From DASUXA01 sp036378155 (GTDB lineage: Bacteria; Actinomycetota; Actinomycetes; Mycobacteriales; Micromonosporaceae), in contig DASUXA010000082.1 in the NCBI GenBank assembly GCA_036378155.1, forward strand, positions 13,231-77,230: a stretch of DNA of 64,000 nt, given 5' to 3'. Made by a program: the position numbers and the translations under genes. Positions within the stretch are counted from its first letter, which is position 1. The number at the start of each line of letters is the position of its first letter. Below, piece after piece: positions 39,681 to 48,314 of the stretch. The notes under the pieces were generated by a model. The model saw only the letters and a list, made by a program, of their open reading frames with translations. It made no database searches and was not told the DNA's origin.

Positions 39681-42416
39681 TCACGTCATGCTGGTGTACG
39701 CCAGCACACCCCGGTTGACCAGCGCCATCGCCTGCCGCGCCGATTCACGTACCCCGGACGACATTGGCGCCGCCTCGGCCACCTGTCCCAACAGGTCGAT
39801 CACCTGACGCGCCCAGCGCACGAAGTCGCCGGCCGGCATGTCGCCTTCGAGGTTGTGGGCGCTCGCGAGCACCTTCGACAGCGGCTCGCCACGCGCCCAG
39901 CGGTAGATGGGCCAGACGAAGCCGAGATCCGGTTCCCGGGTCAGCTGCAGCCCCCGCCGCGCCTCCTCAGCCTCCAACTCGGCCCAGATCGCCACCGTCG
40001 CGTCGATGGCGTCGGCGATCGGGCCGCGCGGCACCGACGCCCGCTCGTCGGTCTCCCGGCGACCCTCGTACAGCACCACGGACACCGCCGCCGCCAGTTC
40101 CGCCGGCGCCAGCCCCGCCCACACGCCGCGCCGCAGGCACTCGGCGACCAGCAGATCCGCCTCGGTCCAGATCCGCGCCAGGGTACGACCCGCCTCGGTG
40201 ACCTCGTCGCCGTCGAGGTACCCGCGCGCCTCCAGCAGCGCCCGGACCTGGTCGAAGGTGCGCGGCAGCGAACCGGTACGGCTGGCGACCTTGGCCCGCA
40301 GCGTCTCGGTGTCGCGACGCAACCGCCACCGCCGCTCCGCCCAGCGGGCATGCTCCTCCCGTTCCAGGCAGCGGTGACACGGGTGGTCCCGCAACGCGCG
40401 GCGCAGCCGTACCAGCTCGGCGTCGTCGGCGACGCCCCGGGACCGGCTCTGCCGCCGCCGCGCCGGGTACTCGGCGCCGACGCTGCGCACCGCCGCCGCC
40501 AGATCCCGCCGCTCCCCCGGCGACCGGTGGTTGAAGTGCTTCGGTACCCGCACCCTGGTCAACGGCTCGACCGGCACGGAGAAGTCGGCGGCGGAGATGC
40601 GTCCGGCCCACCGGTCCTCGGTCAGTACCAGCGGGCGCGGGTCACCGAACCCGCCGGTGCCCGGATCGAGCACCACCGCGAGCCCCGCCCGACGACCGGA
40701 CGGTACCCGGATCACGTCGCCGACCCGCAGCTTCTCTAACGACTGCACCGCCGCCGCGCGGCGGTGCGCCGCGCCCTGCCGGGCCAGCGCCTTCTCCCGG
40801 TCGGCGATCGCCACCCGCAGGTCGAAGTACTCGGCGAAGTCCCCGAGGTGGCACTCCATGTCCGCCTCGTAGATCGCCATCGTCTCCTCGTTGCGGCGCA
40901 CCTGCCCCGCCAACCCGACCACCGAACGGTCGGCCTGGAACTGCGCGAACGACGACTCCAGCAACTGCCTCGCCTTGGCGACGCCGACGTTGCCGACCAG
41001 GTTGACCGCCATGTTGTACGCGGGGCGGAAGCTGGAGCGCAGCGGGTACGTGCGGGTCGAGGCGAGCCCCGCGACCAGGCGCGGGTCGACCTCCGGGCTC
41101 CACACCACCACCGCGTGACCCTCGATGTCGATGCCGCGCCGACCGGCGCGCCCGGTCAGCTGGGTGTACTCCCCCGGCGTCAGGTCGACGTGCGCCTCGC
41201 CGTTGAACTTGACCAGCCGCTCCAACACCACGCACCGGGCCGGCATGTTGATGCCCAGCGCCAGCGTCTCGGTGGCGAACACCGCCTTGACCAGCCCGCG
41301 GACGAACAGTTCCTCGACGACCTCCTTGAACGCCGGCAGCATCCCGGCGTGGTGCGCCGCCAGACCCCGCTCCAGCCCGTCCAGCCACTCCCAGTACCCG
41401 AGCACGTTCAGGTCTTCGGACGGGATCGCCGCGGTGCGCTCCTCCACCAGCGCCCGGATCTCGGCACGCTCGTCGGGTCCGGTCAGCCGAAGCCCCGCCG
41501 CCAGGCACTGCTGCACCGCGGCGTCGCAGCCGGCGCGGCTGAAGATGAACATGATCGCCGGGAGCAGCCCCTCCCGGTCCAACCGGTCCACCACGTCCGG
41601 TCGCGCCGGGACCAGCCACCGCCGGGGGCGTCCCGGTCGGCCCCGACCGCCGTCCGACTCGATCCGGCGCAGCATCTCCCGGGTGTACCGCAGCAGCTCC
41701 GGGTGCACCTCGTGCTTCTGGGCCGCCGCCGCGTCGTGGAACAGGTCGAACATCCGCCGCCCGACCAGCATGTGCTGCCACAGCGGTACCGGTCGGTGCT
41801 CGCTGACCACCACCTCGGTGTGCCCGCGTACCGTCACCAGCCAGTCGCCGAACTCCTCGGCGTTGGACACCGTCGCGGACAGCGAAACCAGGGTCACGCT
41901 GGACGGCAGGTGGATGATGACTTCTTCCCACACCCCGCCACGGAACCGGTCCGCCAGGTAGTGCACCTCGTCCATGACCACGTACGACAGGCCGCGCAGC
42001 GCCGGGGACCCGGCGTACAGCATGTTGCGCAGCACCTCGGTGGTCATCACCACCACCGGCGCGTCCCCGTTGATCGCGTTGTCGCCGGTGAGCAGCCCGA
42101 CCCGGTCCGCGCCGTACCGCTCGACGAGGTCGTGGTACTTCTGGTTGGACAGCGCCTTGATCGGCGTGGTGTAGAAGCACTTGGTGCCCTGCCGCAACGC
42201 CAGGTGGACGGCGAACTCCCCGACCACGGTCTTGCCGGCGCCGGTGGGAGCGCACACCAGCACCCCGCTGCCGCGTTCCAGCGCCTCGCAGGACTGCCGC
42301 TGGAACGGGTCCAGATCGAAGCCCAGGTCGACGGCGAACTCGTCGAGGGCCGGGTAGCGGGCGGCGTCAGCGGCCCGCCGGCGGGCCGCGGCGTACCGCT
42401 CGGCGGGGCTCGTCAT
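39681..42416 (-). CDS. helY: DEAD/DEAH-box RNA helicase HelY (Ski2/Mtr4-like)
   Basis: 911 residues from ATG 42416. Helicase motifs: Q-motif region DLDPFQRQSCEALERG, I VLVCAPTGAGKTVVGEFA, Ia TTPIKALSNQKYHDL, II VVMDEVHYLAD, III VTLVSLSATVSN, VI QLTGRAGRRGIDIEG. The C-terminal half contains a winged-helix/arch-like region and ends in the helical DSHCT domain (LGFVWPIYRWARGEPLSKVLASAHNLEGDMPAGDFVRWARQVIDLLGQVAE), as in HelY and Mtr4. It likely assists RNA decay or processing. ATG lies 7 nt after TAGCCT -10; a longer upstream frame (to 43025) is antisense of the HAD gene. Confidence 0.93.
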   Translation of the reverse strand: MTSPAERYAAARRRAADAARYPALDEFAVDLGFDLDPFQRQSCEALERGSGVLVCAPTGAGKTVVGEFAVHLALRQGTKCFYTTPIKALSNQKYHDLVERYGADRVGLLTGDNAINGDAPVVVMTTEVLRNMLYAGSPALRGLSYVVMDEVHYLADRFRGGVWEEVIIHLPSSVTLVSLSATVSNAEEFGDWLVTVRGHTEVVVSEHRPVPLWQHMLVGRRMFDLFHDAAAAQKHEVHPELLRYTREMLRRIESDGGRGRPGRPRRWLVPARPDVVDRLDREGLLPAIMFIFSRAGCDAAVQQCLAAGLRLTGPDERAEIRALVEERTAAIPSEDLNVLGYWEWLDGLERGLAAHHAGMLPAFKEVVEELFVRGLVKAVFATETLALGINMPARCVVLERLVKFNGEAHVDLTPGEYTQLTGRAGRRGIDIEGHAVVVWSPEVDPRLVAGLASTRTYPLRSSFRPAYNMAVNLVGNVGVAKARQLLESSFAQFQADRSVVGLAGQVRRNEETMAIYEADMECHLGDFAEYFDLRVAIADREKALARQGAAHRRAAAVQSLEKLRVGDVIRVPSGRRAGLAVVLDPGTGGFGDPRPLVLTEDRWAGRISAADFSVPVEPLTRVRVPKHFNHRSPGERRDLAAAVRSVGAEYPARRRQSRSRGVADDAELVRLRRALRDHPCHRCLEREEHARWAERRWRLRRDTETLRAKVASRTGSLPRTFDQVRALLEARGYLDGDEVTEAGRTLARIWTEADLLVAECLRRGVWAGLAPAELAAAVSVVLYEGRRETDERASVPRGPIADAIDATVAIWAELEAEEARRGLQLTREPDLGFVWPIYRWARGEPLSKVLASAHNLEGDMPAGDFVRWARQVIDLLGQVAEAAPMSSGVRESARQAMALVNRGVLAYTSMT

Positions 42417-42423
42417 ACCCGAA

Positions 42424-42429
42424 AGGCTA
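42424..42429 (-). promoter_or_regulatory. -10 hexamer TAGCCT of helY (leaderless)
   Basis: TAGCCT on the minus strand precedes ATG 42416 by 7 nt; no ribosome-binding site is seen. Confidence 0.6.
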
Positions 42430-42458
42430 GGCGAAGTCGGCGCGGTTCGTCCGGTCGG

Positions 42459-42464
42459 TATCGT
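42459..42464 (+). promoter_or_regulatory. -10 hexamer TATCGT of the HAD gene (leaderless)
   Basis: TATCGT precedes GTG 42472 by 7 nt. Its partner for helY lies 29 nt away on the other strand, so the two promoters are back to back. Confidence 0.5.
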
Positions 42465-42471
42465 GCTCGGC

Positions 42472-43305
42472 GTGCCGGACACACCCGAACCAGCCAGTCC
42501 CCGTGGTCCGTCCCGTACCGGCGACGCGTCGGCGTCCCGGGATGCCGCGCAGCCCGGCGACGCCGGAGCGTGCGGCGCCGCCGCGCGGGGCGCTCCCCCG
42601 GCGCGGCGGTTCGACGCCGTGCTGTTCGACTTCCACGGCACCCTCGCGCAGGTCGAGGAGCCGGTCGACTGGGTGATCGCGGCGGCGGGCGCGTGCGGGG
42701 TCGAGCTGCCCCGGGCACGGGCAACCGGGTTGGCGGACCGGCTGGTCGCCGCCGGGCGGGCCGGCGGACCGCTGCCGACCCGGATCCCGCCGCACCTGGC
42801 CGAGGTGTGGGCCGAACGGGACCTGTTCGAGCACGCCCACCGCGCCGCGTACACGGGGCTGGCGCGCACCGTGGACGCCGGCATCGAGGGGCTGCCCGAG
42901 GCGCTGTACGAGCGGGTGCTGTGCGCCGAGGGCTGGGCGGGGTACGCCGACACCGTGCCCACGTTGGCGGCGCTGCACGCCTTCGGGGTACCGGTCGGGG
43001 TGGTCAGCAACATCGGTTTCGACATCCGACCGCTGGCCGCCGAGCTGGGCTTCCACGGCTACGTCGACGCGTACACGCTGTCGTACGAGGTGGGCCGGTG
43101 CAAGCCGGACCCGGCGATCTTCCTGCGGGCGTGCGCGGCGCTGGGGGTCGACCCGGAGCGCACCCTCATGGTCGGCGACACGCCTGCCGACGCCGCGGCG
43201 GTCGCCGCCGGATGCTCCGCGTACGTGGTGCCGTGCGCCCCACCGGGCGCGGTCAACGGGCTCGGCGTGGTGCTCGACCTGGTCGAAAGGGACGGTCGAG
43301 GCTAG
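42472..43305 (+). CDS. HAD-superfamily hydrolase
   Basis: 277 residues. HAD motif I is FDAVLFDFHGTLAQVEEP (DFHGT, nucleophile Asp and acid-base position His instead of the common Asp), motif II GVPVGVVSNIGFD, motif III KPDPAIFLRACAALGVDPE, motif IV LMVGDTPADAAAVAAGC. The second acidic residue of motif I (normally DxD) is histidine, which suggests altered or non-phosphatase chemistry. The first ~45 residues are Ala/Pro-rich and variable. Substrate unknown. It overlaps the convergent kinase gene by 4 nt at the end. Confidence 0.85.
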   Translation: MPDTPEPASPRGPSRTGDASASRDAAQPGDAGACGAAARGAPPARRFDAVLFDFHGTLAQVEEPVDWVIAAAGACGVELPRARATGLADRLVAAGRAGGPLPTRIPPHLAEVWAERDLFEHAHRAAYTGLARTVDAGIEGLPEALYERVLCAEGWAGYADTVPTLAALHAFGVPVGVVSNIGFDIRPLAAELGFHGYVDAYTLSYEVGRCKPDPAIFLRACAALGVDPERTLMVGDTPADAAAVAAGCSAYVVPCAPPGAVNGLGVVLDLVERDGRG

Positions 43306-44366
43306 CGCCGAGCCACCGCCGGCACGGTCAGGGCAGCCGGCACGCACGTCACCGTGACCGGCAGCGGACAGCCGCGCTCCCCGTCGACGTACGCCACGAT
43401 GCCGTCCGCCGACAGACCCACCTGCGCGGCCCGGTACACCGTGACCGCCGGGTGCCGCACGTGCCCGCCGCTGTAGATCAACGGTTTGATCCGGACCAGG
43501 GTGGTGCGGCTGATCGGACCGGCGACGACCACGTCGAGCAGCCCGTCGGTCGGGTCGGCGGCGGGGCAGATGCGCATCCCGCCGCCGTAGCTCGGCGTGT
43601 TGCCGACCGCGACCAGCACCGCGTCGAGTTCCAGCCGCTGCCCGTCCAGCATCAGCGTGTACCGGCGGGGACGCAGCCGCACCAGCTCGGCGAAGATCGC
43701 CAGGTCGTACCGGCGTGGGCCGCGCGGGAACGACATCCGGTTCGCCCGCTCGTTGACCAGCGCGTCGAAGCCCGCCGCGAGAACCGCCCCGAACCAGCGC
43801 ACCGAGCCGTCCGACCCGGTCATCCGAGCCAGGTCGACCCGGCGGTACCGCCCGGCGCGCAGCGCCTCGGCGATCGCGTCGGCGGCGGCCAGCGGCGCGG
43901 CGGGCAGCCCTAGTTCGGCGACGAAGTCGTTGCCGGTGCCCGCCGGTACCGCCGCGAACGGCACCCCGGTGCCGGCGACCGCCTGCAACGCGAGGTGGAC
44001 GGTGCCGTCCCCACCGACCGCGACCAGCGCCCCGGCGCCGTCCGCGACCGCTGCCCGGCACGCCGCGAGCGCCTCCTCGGCGGTACCGGCGAGCAGCGGC
44101 AGCACCGGGCGACCGGCGGCACGCAGCCGGTCCAGGACCGCCGGGTACGCGGTGCGGAACCTGCCCCGCCCGGCGACCGGATTGACCAGTACGGCGAGCG
44201 GAGCGGTCGGGTCGCCGGCATCGGCGAGCGGACCGCTCGCGTCGGCGCTACCGGCGAGCGGACCGCTCGCGTCGGCGGCACCGGCGAGCGGGTGTGCCGG
44301 GTCAGCCGGCTCGGCAGCGGCGACCGGGACGGCCGGCGGGTCGTCGGGTAACGGATGGTGGGACAC
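43302..44366 (-). CDS. Diacylglycerol kinase catalytic-domain (lipid kinase) protein
   Basis: 354 residues. LAVLVNPVAGRGRFRTAYPAVL starts the kinase domain, and GAGALVAVGGDGTVHLALQAVAGTGVPFAAVPAGTGNDFVAELGL holds the GGDGT phosphate loop and GTGND motifs. The C-terminal half (VLVAVGNTPSYGGGMRICPAADPTDGLLDVVVAGPISRTTLVRI) is the beta-sandwich. This is the DagK/YegS-like group that phosphorylates diacylglycerol or related lipids. An extra N-terminal 50 residues contain three copies of a 10-residue repeat (DASGPLAGSA) from a 30-bp tandem DNA repeat. It lies 6 nt downstream of tatC. Confidence 0.9.
   Translation of the reverse strand: MSHHPLPDDPPAVPVAAAEPADPAHPLAGAADASGPLAGSADASGPLADAGDPTAPLAVLVNPVAGRGRFRTAYPAVLDRLRAAGRPVLPLLAGTAEEALAACRAAVADGAGALVAVGGDGTVHLALQAVAGTGVPFAAVPAGTGNDFVAELGLPAAPLAAADAIAEALRAGRYRRVDLARMTGSDGSVRWFGAVLAAGFDALVNERANRMSFPRGPRRYDLAIFAELVRLRPRRYTLMLDGQRLELDAVLVAVGNTPSYGGGMRICPAADPTDGLLDVVVAGPISRTTLVRIKPLIYSGGHVRHPAVTVYRAAQVGLSADGIVAYVDGERGCPLPVTVTCVPAALTVPAVARR
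44193..44290. repeat. 30-bp in-frame tandem repeat in the lipid-kinase gene
   Basis: Two near-identical 30-bp units (44223-44252 and 44253-44282, starting GGCGAGCGGACCGCTCGC) are flanked by one degenerate copy on each side. They encode the repeated decapeptide near the N-terminus. Confidence 0.85.
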
Positions 44367-44372
44367 GGCGGG

Positions 44373-45311
44373 TCAGGTCGACTCGTCGTAGCGGTGTTCG
44401 ACCGCGCTCGGGGTCGGCGTCCACGCCTCGTCGGGGATCTGCACCGGCTCGGGCGCCTCCACGGGCTCCGGCGCGTACTCCAGCGGCGACACTTCGTCGT
44501 CGCCGATCCCCGCATAGCTCGGCTGCCGCTTGGCGCGCCGCCGGTCGTTGAGCCAGGCGACGCCGACCGCGGCGAAGTACAGCAGCGCCATCGACCCGGC
44601 GAGGATGGACATGCCGAACGGGTCGGGGGTCGGGGTGACGATCGCGCCGAAAACGAACATCAGGAAGACCGCGATCCGCCACCAGCCCAGCAACCGGCGC
44701 GCGGTGACCAGCCCGGCGAAGTTGAGCATCACGATGATCAACGGGAACTCGAACGCCGCCCCGAACAGCAGCATCATGCCCGTGACGAAGGAGAAGTACC
44801 CGGGCAGGCTCACGTTGACCTGGTAGCTGGAGCCCATGCCGAGGAAGAAGTGCAGGCTCTTGGAGACGACCAGGTACGCCAGCAGGGCGCCGGCGAAGAA
44901 CAGCGGCGCGGCGACCGTGACGAACAGGTACGTGTACCGCCGCTCGTGACGGTGCAGCCCCGGCGCGATGAACGCCCACAGCTGGTACAGCCAGACCGGC
45001 GCGGCCAGGATCAGACCGATGTACAGGCCGACCTTCAGGTTCAGGGTGAACACGTCGATCGGCGAGTTGGTGACGAACGTGCACGACCCGGCGAGCGCGC
45101 CGTGCTGGCGCTGGAAATCGCAGTACGGCTTGTTGAGGAAGTTCAGCACCCGGTCGGCGAAGAACAACCCGACGCCGAGGCCGGCGACCACGCCCAGCGA
45201 CGCCTTGAACAGCCGCCCGCGCAGCTCGCGCAGGTGTTCGAACAGCGTCATCGAGCCGTCGGCGGCGCGCTGGAACTGGGTTTGGCGCTTACGCCGCACC
45301 TGGGGACTCAC
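44373..45311 (-). CDS. tatC: Sec-independent protein translocase TatC
   Basis: 312 residues, six membrane helices. MTLFEHLRELRGRLFKASLGVVAG is the conserved cytosolic N-terminus that recognises twin-arginine signals. The periplasmic loop has FVTNSPIDVFTLNLKVGLYIGLILAAPVWLYQLWAFIAPGLHRHERRYTYLF, the most conserved TatC stretch, and the C-terminus ends the last helix at LLYFAAVGVAWLNDRRRAK. A 40-residue acidic, Pro/Glu-rich tail (PEPVEAPEPVQIPDEAW) is an extra C-terminal extension. It exports folded proteins with TatA encoded 14 nt upstream, and the lipid kinase follows. Confidence 0.96.
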   Translation of the reverse strand: MSPQVRRKRQTQFQRAADGSMTLFEHLRELRGRLFKASLGVVAGLGVGLFFADRVLNFLNKPYCDFQRQHGALAGSCTFVTNSPIDVFTLNLKVGLYIGLILAAPVWLYQLWAFIAPGLHRHERRYTYLFVTVAAPLFFAGALLAYLVVSKSLHFFLGMGSSYQVNVSLPGYFSFVTGMMLLFGAAFEFPLIIVMLNFAGLVTARRLLGWWRIAVFLMFVFGAIVTPTPDPFGMSILAGSMALLYFAAVGVAWLNDRRRAKRQPSYAGIGDDEVSPLEYAPEPVEAPEPVQIPDEAWTPTPSAVEHRYDEST

Positions 45312-45325
45312 GGCGCGTCGACGCC

Positions 45326-45586
45326 TCAGTTGTCGCGGGTGCGCTGTACCGGGTCGGCGGCCGGCTGCGCCGACGCCTGCTCCGTGCCGCCCGGCAGCGG
45401 CTGCCGGCCCGACTGGGCCTCGGCCTTGCCGGCGACGTCGTCGTCAGCCAGACCGCGTGTCTCAGCCTTGAGGATGCGCAGGGAACGACCCAGACCGCGG
45501 GCGGCATCCGGCAGGCGCTTCGCCCCGAACAGCAGGATCAGCACCACCACCAGAACGGCGATGTGCCACGGCCTCAGAGTGCCCAT
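45326..45586 (-). CDS. tatA: Sec-independent protein translocase TatA
   Basis: 86 residues. A single N-terminal membrane helix (HIAVLVVVLILLFGAKRLPDAARGLGRSLRILKAETR) includes the FGxKRLPD hinge and amphipathic helix typical of TatA/E. The rest is polar and unstructured. It forms the Tat pore with TatC. ATG 45586 begins MGTLRPWH. The gene order pafB-pafC-hypothetical-tatA-tatC is common in actinobacteria. Confidence 0.95.
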   Translation of the reverse strand: MGTLRPWHIAVLVVVLILLFGAKRLPDAARGLGRSLRILKAETRGLADDDVAGKAEAQSGRQPLPGGTEQASAQPAADPVQRTRDN

Positions 45587-45716
45587 CGTTACGCCACCTC
45601 ACTGAATCGCCCGGACGACGACCCCATCGTACGTGCCGCGACCCGACCGCCCTAGCCCCCGGGTGCAGGGCTTTTGCGGACGGCGGGTCGCCGCGTCGGG
45701 CGACGGGGGCAGGGCG

Positions 45717-46007
45717 TCAGCCGCGCGTCCGCGCCGCGTCGCGCCACTGCGGCGAACGCAGCCCGGCGGCTCCGGTACGGGTGCTTGCCGCGTGCTCGCC
45801 GACCTCCGCGAGGTCGGCGGCGGTCTGCGCCAGCCGGGCCTGCAGATGCGCGACCGCGACCTGTACCTGCTGGGCCTGGGCCTGGGCGGCGTTGAGCCGG
45901 GCCAGGGCGGCGGCGAGGCGAGGCAGCGCCGCCAGCACCGGTCGTACCGCCAGTGCCAGGATCACCAACCCCAGCAGGACCAGCCCGCCGACGATCCACC
46001 AGACCAC
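45717..46007 (-). CDS. Small single-TM coiled-coil membrane protein
   Basis: 96 residues from GTG 46007, preceded by AAAGGTGGG about 5 nt upstream; the frame is open further but without a site. One N-terminal membrane helix (WWIVGGLVLLGLVILALAVRPVLAAL) is followed by an Ala/Gln-rich coiled coil (RLNAAQAQAQQVQVAVAHLQARLAQTAADLAEV). No known domain is evident. Its place between pafC and tatA, where several actinobacteria have a small membrane gene, supports a real gene; the function is unknown. Confidence 0.6.
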   Translation of the reverse strand: MVWWIVGGLVLLGLVILALAVRPVLAALPRLAAALARLNAAQAQAQQVQVAVAHLQARLAQTAADLAEVGEHAASTRTGAAGLRSPQWRDAARTRG

Positions 46008-46130
46008 GACACCCCACCTTTCCGCCCCGCGAGTCGCGGCGCTGTCCGCCCCGTTCAGGATGCCCTGCGCGGGTACCGGCCGCACGCTGTCCACCACCCG
46101 CGCGGCTCGTCGTCGCGCGGCGGCGCGGGC

Positions 46131-47090
46131 TTACGACCCGGCGCTCGCGTACCGTGCGAGCGCGGCTTCCGCCTGGGCGCGTACCGCCTCGGCGAGTTCC
46201 GGCGGAGACACCACGCTCACGTCGGCGCCCAGGCCCAGTACGAGCCGCCGCGCCCAGACAAGGTCCGCGACGCGTAGCGACACGAGCCAGTGCTCCGGCG
46301 ACTCGGCGACCACGGCCTCGCACGGGTAGTACTCGGTGATCCACCGCCCGCCCCGGCCGACCCGCAGCGTGACCAGCGGCAACCCGTCGGTCAGATGGAA
46401 CACCCCGTCGCGGACGTCGGTCGGGTGCGCCTGCGGCGGGGGGCTCGCCGGCTCGTCGAGTTCGGTCATCGCGTCGATCCGGTCCACCCGGAACAGTCGG
46501 ACCGCCTCCGCGCGGCGGCACCACGCCTCCAGGTACGCTCGGTTCGCCACCACCAGGACCCGCATCGGGTCGACCACCCGTTCGGTGATCTCGTCGCGGG
46601 TCGCGGTGTAGTACGTGATCCGCAGGGCGTGACGACGCTCGACCGCGCCGCGGATCGCGGCCAGCCGCTCGGCGTCGCCGGTCAGTCGCACCGCCACCGG
46701 CGCCTCCGCCGCCCCGCCCGCCGCCGACTCGATCTTGGCGAGGGCACGTTCGATCGCGTCGCGGTTGTCCACGCCCGGCGTCTCCACCAGCATCCGCAGC
46801 GCGACGACCAGGGCGAGCGCCTCGTCCGGGGTGAGCCGCAGCGGGCGGTCGATACCGGCGTCGTAGGTGATCGTCACCCGGTCGCCGTCGAACGCCATGT
46901 CGATCAGGTCACCCGGACCGTACCCGGGCAGCCCGCACACCCACAGCAGTTCGAGGTCCTCGCGCAGCTGCTTCTCGGTCACACCGAGATCGGCTGCCGC
47001 CTCGGCGATCGGGATGCCGGGTCGGGCCAGCAGGTACGGCACCAGGTTGAGCAGCCTGCCGAGACGCTCTCCGGACGCCGCCGCCATCAC
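46131..47090 (-). CDS. pafC: WYL-domain regulator PafC
   Basis: 319 residues. An N-terminal winged helix (RLLNLVPYLLARPGIPIAEAAADLGVTEKQLREDLELL) precedes a WYL domain with the hallmark ALRITYYTATRDEITERVVDPMRVLVVANRAYLEAWCRRAEAVRLFRVDRID (WYL as YLEAWC). The C-terminal WCX extension follows. PafBC form a heterodimer that activates DNA-damage genes in mycobacteria, responding to single-stranded DNA. ATG 47090 overlaps the pafB stop by 4 nt, so the two subunits are coupled. Confidence 0.92.
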   Translation of the reverse strand: MMAAASGERLGRLLNLVPYLLARPGIPIAEAAADLGVTEKQLREDLELLWVCGLPGYGPGDLIDMAFDGDRVTITYDAGIDRPLRLTPDEALALVVALRMLVETPGVDNRDAIERALAKIESAAGGAAEAPVAVRLTGDAERLAAIRGAVERRHALRITYYTATRDEITERVVDPMRVLVVANRAYLEAWCRRAEAVRLFRVDRIDAMTELDEPASPPPQAHPTDVRDGVFHLTDGLPLVTLRVGRGGRWITEYYPCEAVVAESPEHWLVSLRVADLVWARRLVLGLGADVSVVSPPELAEAVRAQAEAALARYASAGS

Positions 47091-48121
47091 GCCACCGCCT
47101 GCGTGGACGCGCCGAGCACGTGTTCCTCACGCGGACGCCGCTCGCCGGGCGCGGCGGTCGCGGCGACGATGTCGCGCAGCCGCGCCACCACCGCGTCGCG
47201 CACCTCCGGCGGGTCGAGGACCAGCACGTCCGGCCCGTACCCGACCAGCCAGTGGGCCACCCACTCCGGGTCGGCGTACCGCAGCACCACCCGGTCGCCG
47301 TCCGGCCCCGGGGTGACCTCGTCGGCGAAGCGCCGCACCCCGGCACCGCGCCCGGGGCGTACCAGCACGGTCGCCCGCCGGCTGCGCTCCACCGGACCCG
47401 ACCAGCGCGCCACGTAGCTGATCAGGTCGACGTCTTCGGGCGGCTGGTACGCGCCGACCGGCCCGATGCGGCGCACCGCCCCGACGATGCGGGACAGCCG
47501 GAAGCAGCGCTCGGCCGCCCGGTCCAGGTCGTGTCCGACCACGTACCACCGGCCGCGCCAGCACACCACGCCCCAGGGCTGCAGCCGGCGGGTGGCGGGC
47601 GCGTCCTGCTCCGGTACCCGATAGGTGAAGGTCACCGCCTGCCGGTCGCGTACCGCCGCGGTCAGCGGCTCGAACGCCGCGTCGACGGTCACCACCGGCT
47701 CGATGCCGAGCGTCGCGTCCGAGTCGACGTCGATGCCGGCGGCCCGCAACTTCGCCAGTCCCGACGAGGCGGCTGCCGCCAGTCCCGCGTGCCGCCACAG
47801 CCGCGCCGCGATGCCCACCGCCGCCGCCTCGTCCGGTTCCAGGGGGATCTCCGGCAGCGCGTAGTCCCGGTGGGCGATGCGGTACCCCGGCTCGGTGTCG
47901 AACACGCTCGCCGTGCCGGTCTCCAGCGGTACGCCCAGTTCGCGCAGCTCAGCCTTGTCGCGCTCGAACTTGCGCTGGAACGCCTCGTGCTCCTTCGGGT
48001 CGCTGGGATCGTGCTCGTACCCCGGCACCGTCGCCGCGATCTGGGCAGCGGTCAGGAACCGTCGCGTGGACAGCAGACAGATCACCAAGTTGACCAGGCG
48101 TTCGGTGCGGGTACGGGACAC
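47087..48121 (-). CDS. pafB: WYL-domain regulator PafB
   Basis: 344 residues from GTG 48121, 7 nt after a TAGCGT -10. The winged helix is ERLVNLVICLLSTRRFLTAAQIAATVPGYEHDPSDPKEHEAFQRKFERDKAELRELGVPLET. The WYL core reads RQAVTFTYRVPEQDAPATRRLQPWGVVCWRGRWYVVGHDLDRAAERCFRLSRI. Partner of PafC in the LexA-independent DNA-damage response. The long upstream frame (to 49048) is the antisense of the DUF3866 gene. Genes pafB and pafC, near pafA, are typical of actinobacteria. Confidence 0.93.
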   Translation of the reverse strand: MSRTRTERLVNLVICLLSTRRFLTAAQIAATVPGYEHDPSDPKEHEAFQRKFERDKAELRELGVPLETGTASVFDTEPGYRIAHRDYALPEIPLEPDEAAAVGIAARLWRHAGLAAAASSGLAKLRAAGIDVDSDATLGIEPVVTVDAAFEPLTAAVRDRQAVTFTYRVPEQDAPATRRLQPWGVVCWRGRWYVVGHDLDRAAERCFRLSRIVGAVRRIGPVGAYQPPEDVDLISYVARWSGPVERSRRATVLVRPGRGAGVRRFADEVTPGPDGDRVVLRYADPEWVAHWLVGYGPDVLVLDPPEVRDAVVARLRDIVAATAAPGERRPREEHVLGASTQAVA

Positions 48122-48128
48122 GACTTCG

Positions 48129-48134
48129 ACGCTA
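48129..48134 (-). promoter_or_regulatory. -10 hexamer TAGCGT of pafBC (leaderless)
   Basis: TAGCGT on the minus strand precedes GTG 48121 by 7 nt. Confidence 0.6.
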
Positions 48135-48198
48135 GCAGCGAGCGCGCCCCGGTGGGTGACGGGCGCACCGGGCTTGGGACAGCGGAATGCCGGCAGTG

Positions 48199-48218
48199 GA
48201 CAACGCGCGAGCGTTGTC
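48199..48218. promoter_or_regulatory. Palindrome between pafB and the DUF3866 gene
   Basis: GACAACGC-GCGA-GCGTTGTC is a perfect 8-bp inverted repeat roughly midway between the two divergent -10 elements. Confidence 0.4.
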
Positions 48219-48302
48219 GGACCGGCGTGGTGGACAGCGCGGGCGTGCGGCCGATCCGCGTCGGGGCGCCGCCGGGCGACGGCGGCGTTCGGGGGCGTGG
48301 GA

Positions 48303-48308
48303 TAGCGT
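48303..48308 (+). promoter_or_regulatory. -10 hexamer TAGCGT of the DUF3866 gene (leaderless)
   Basis: TAGCGT precedes GTG 48315 by 6 nt. Confidence 0.6.
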
Positions 48309-48314
48309 GACCGC

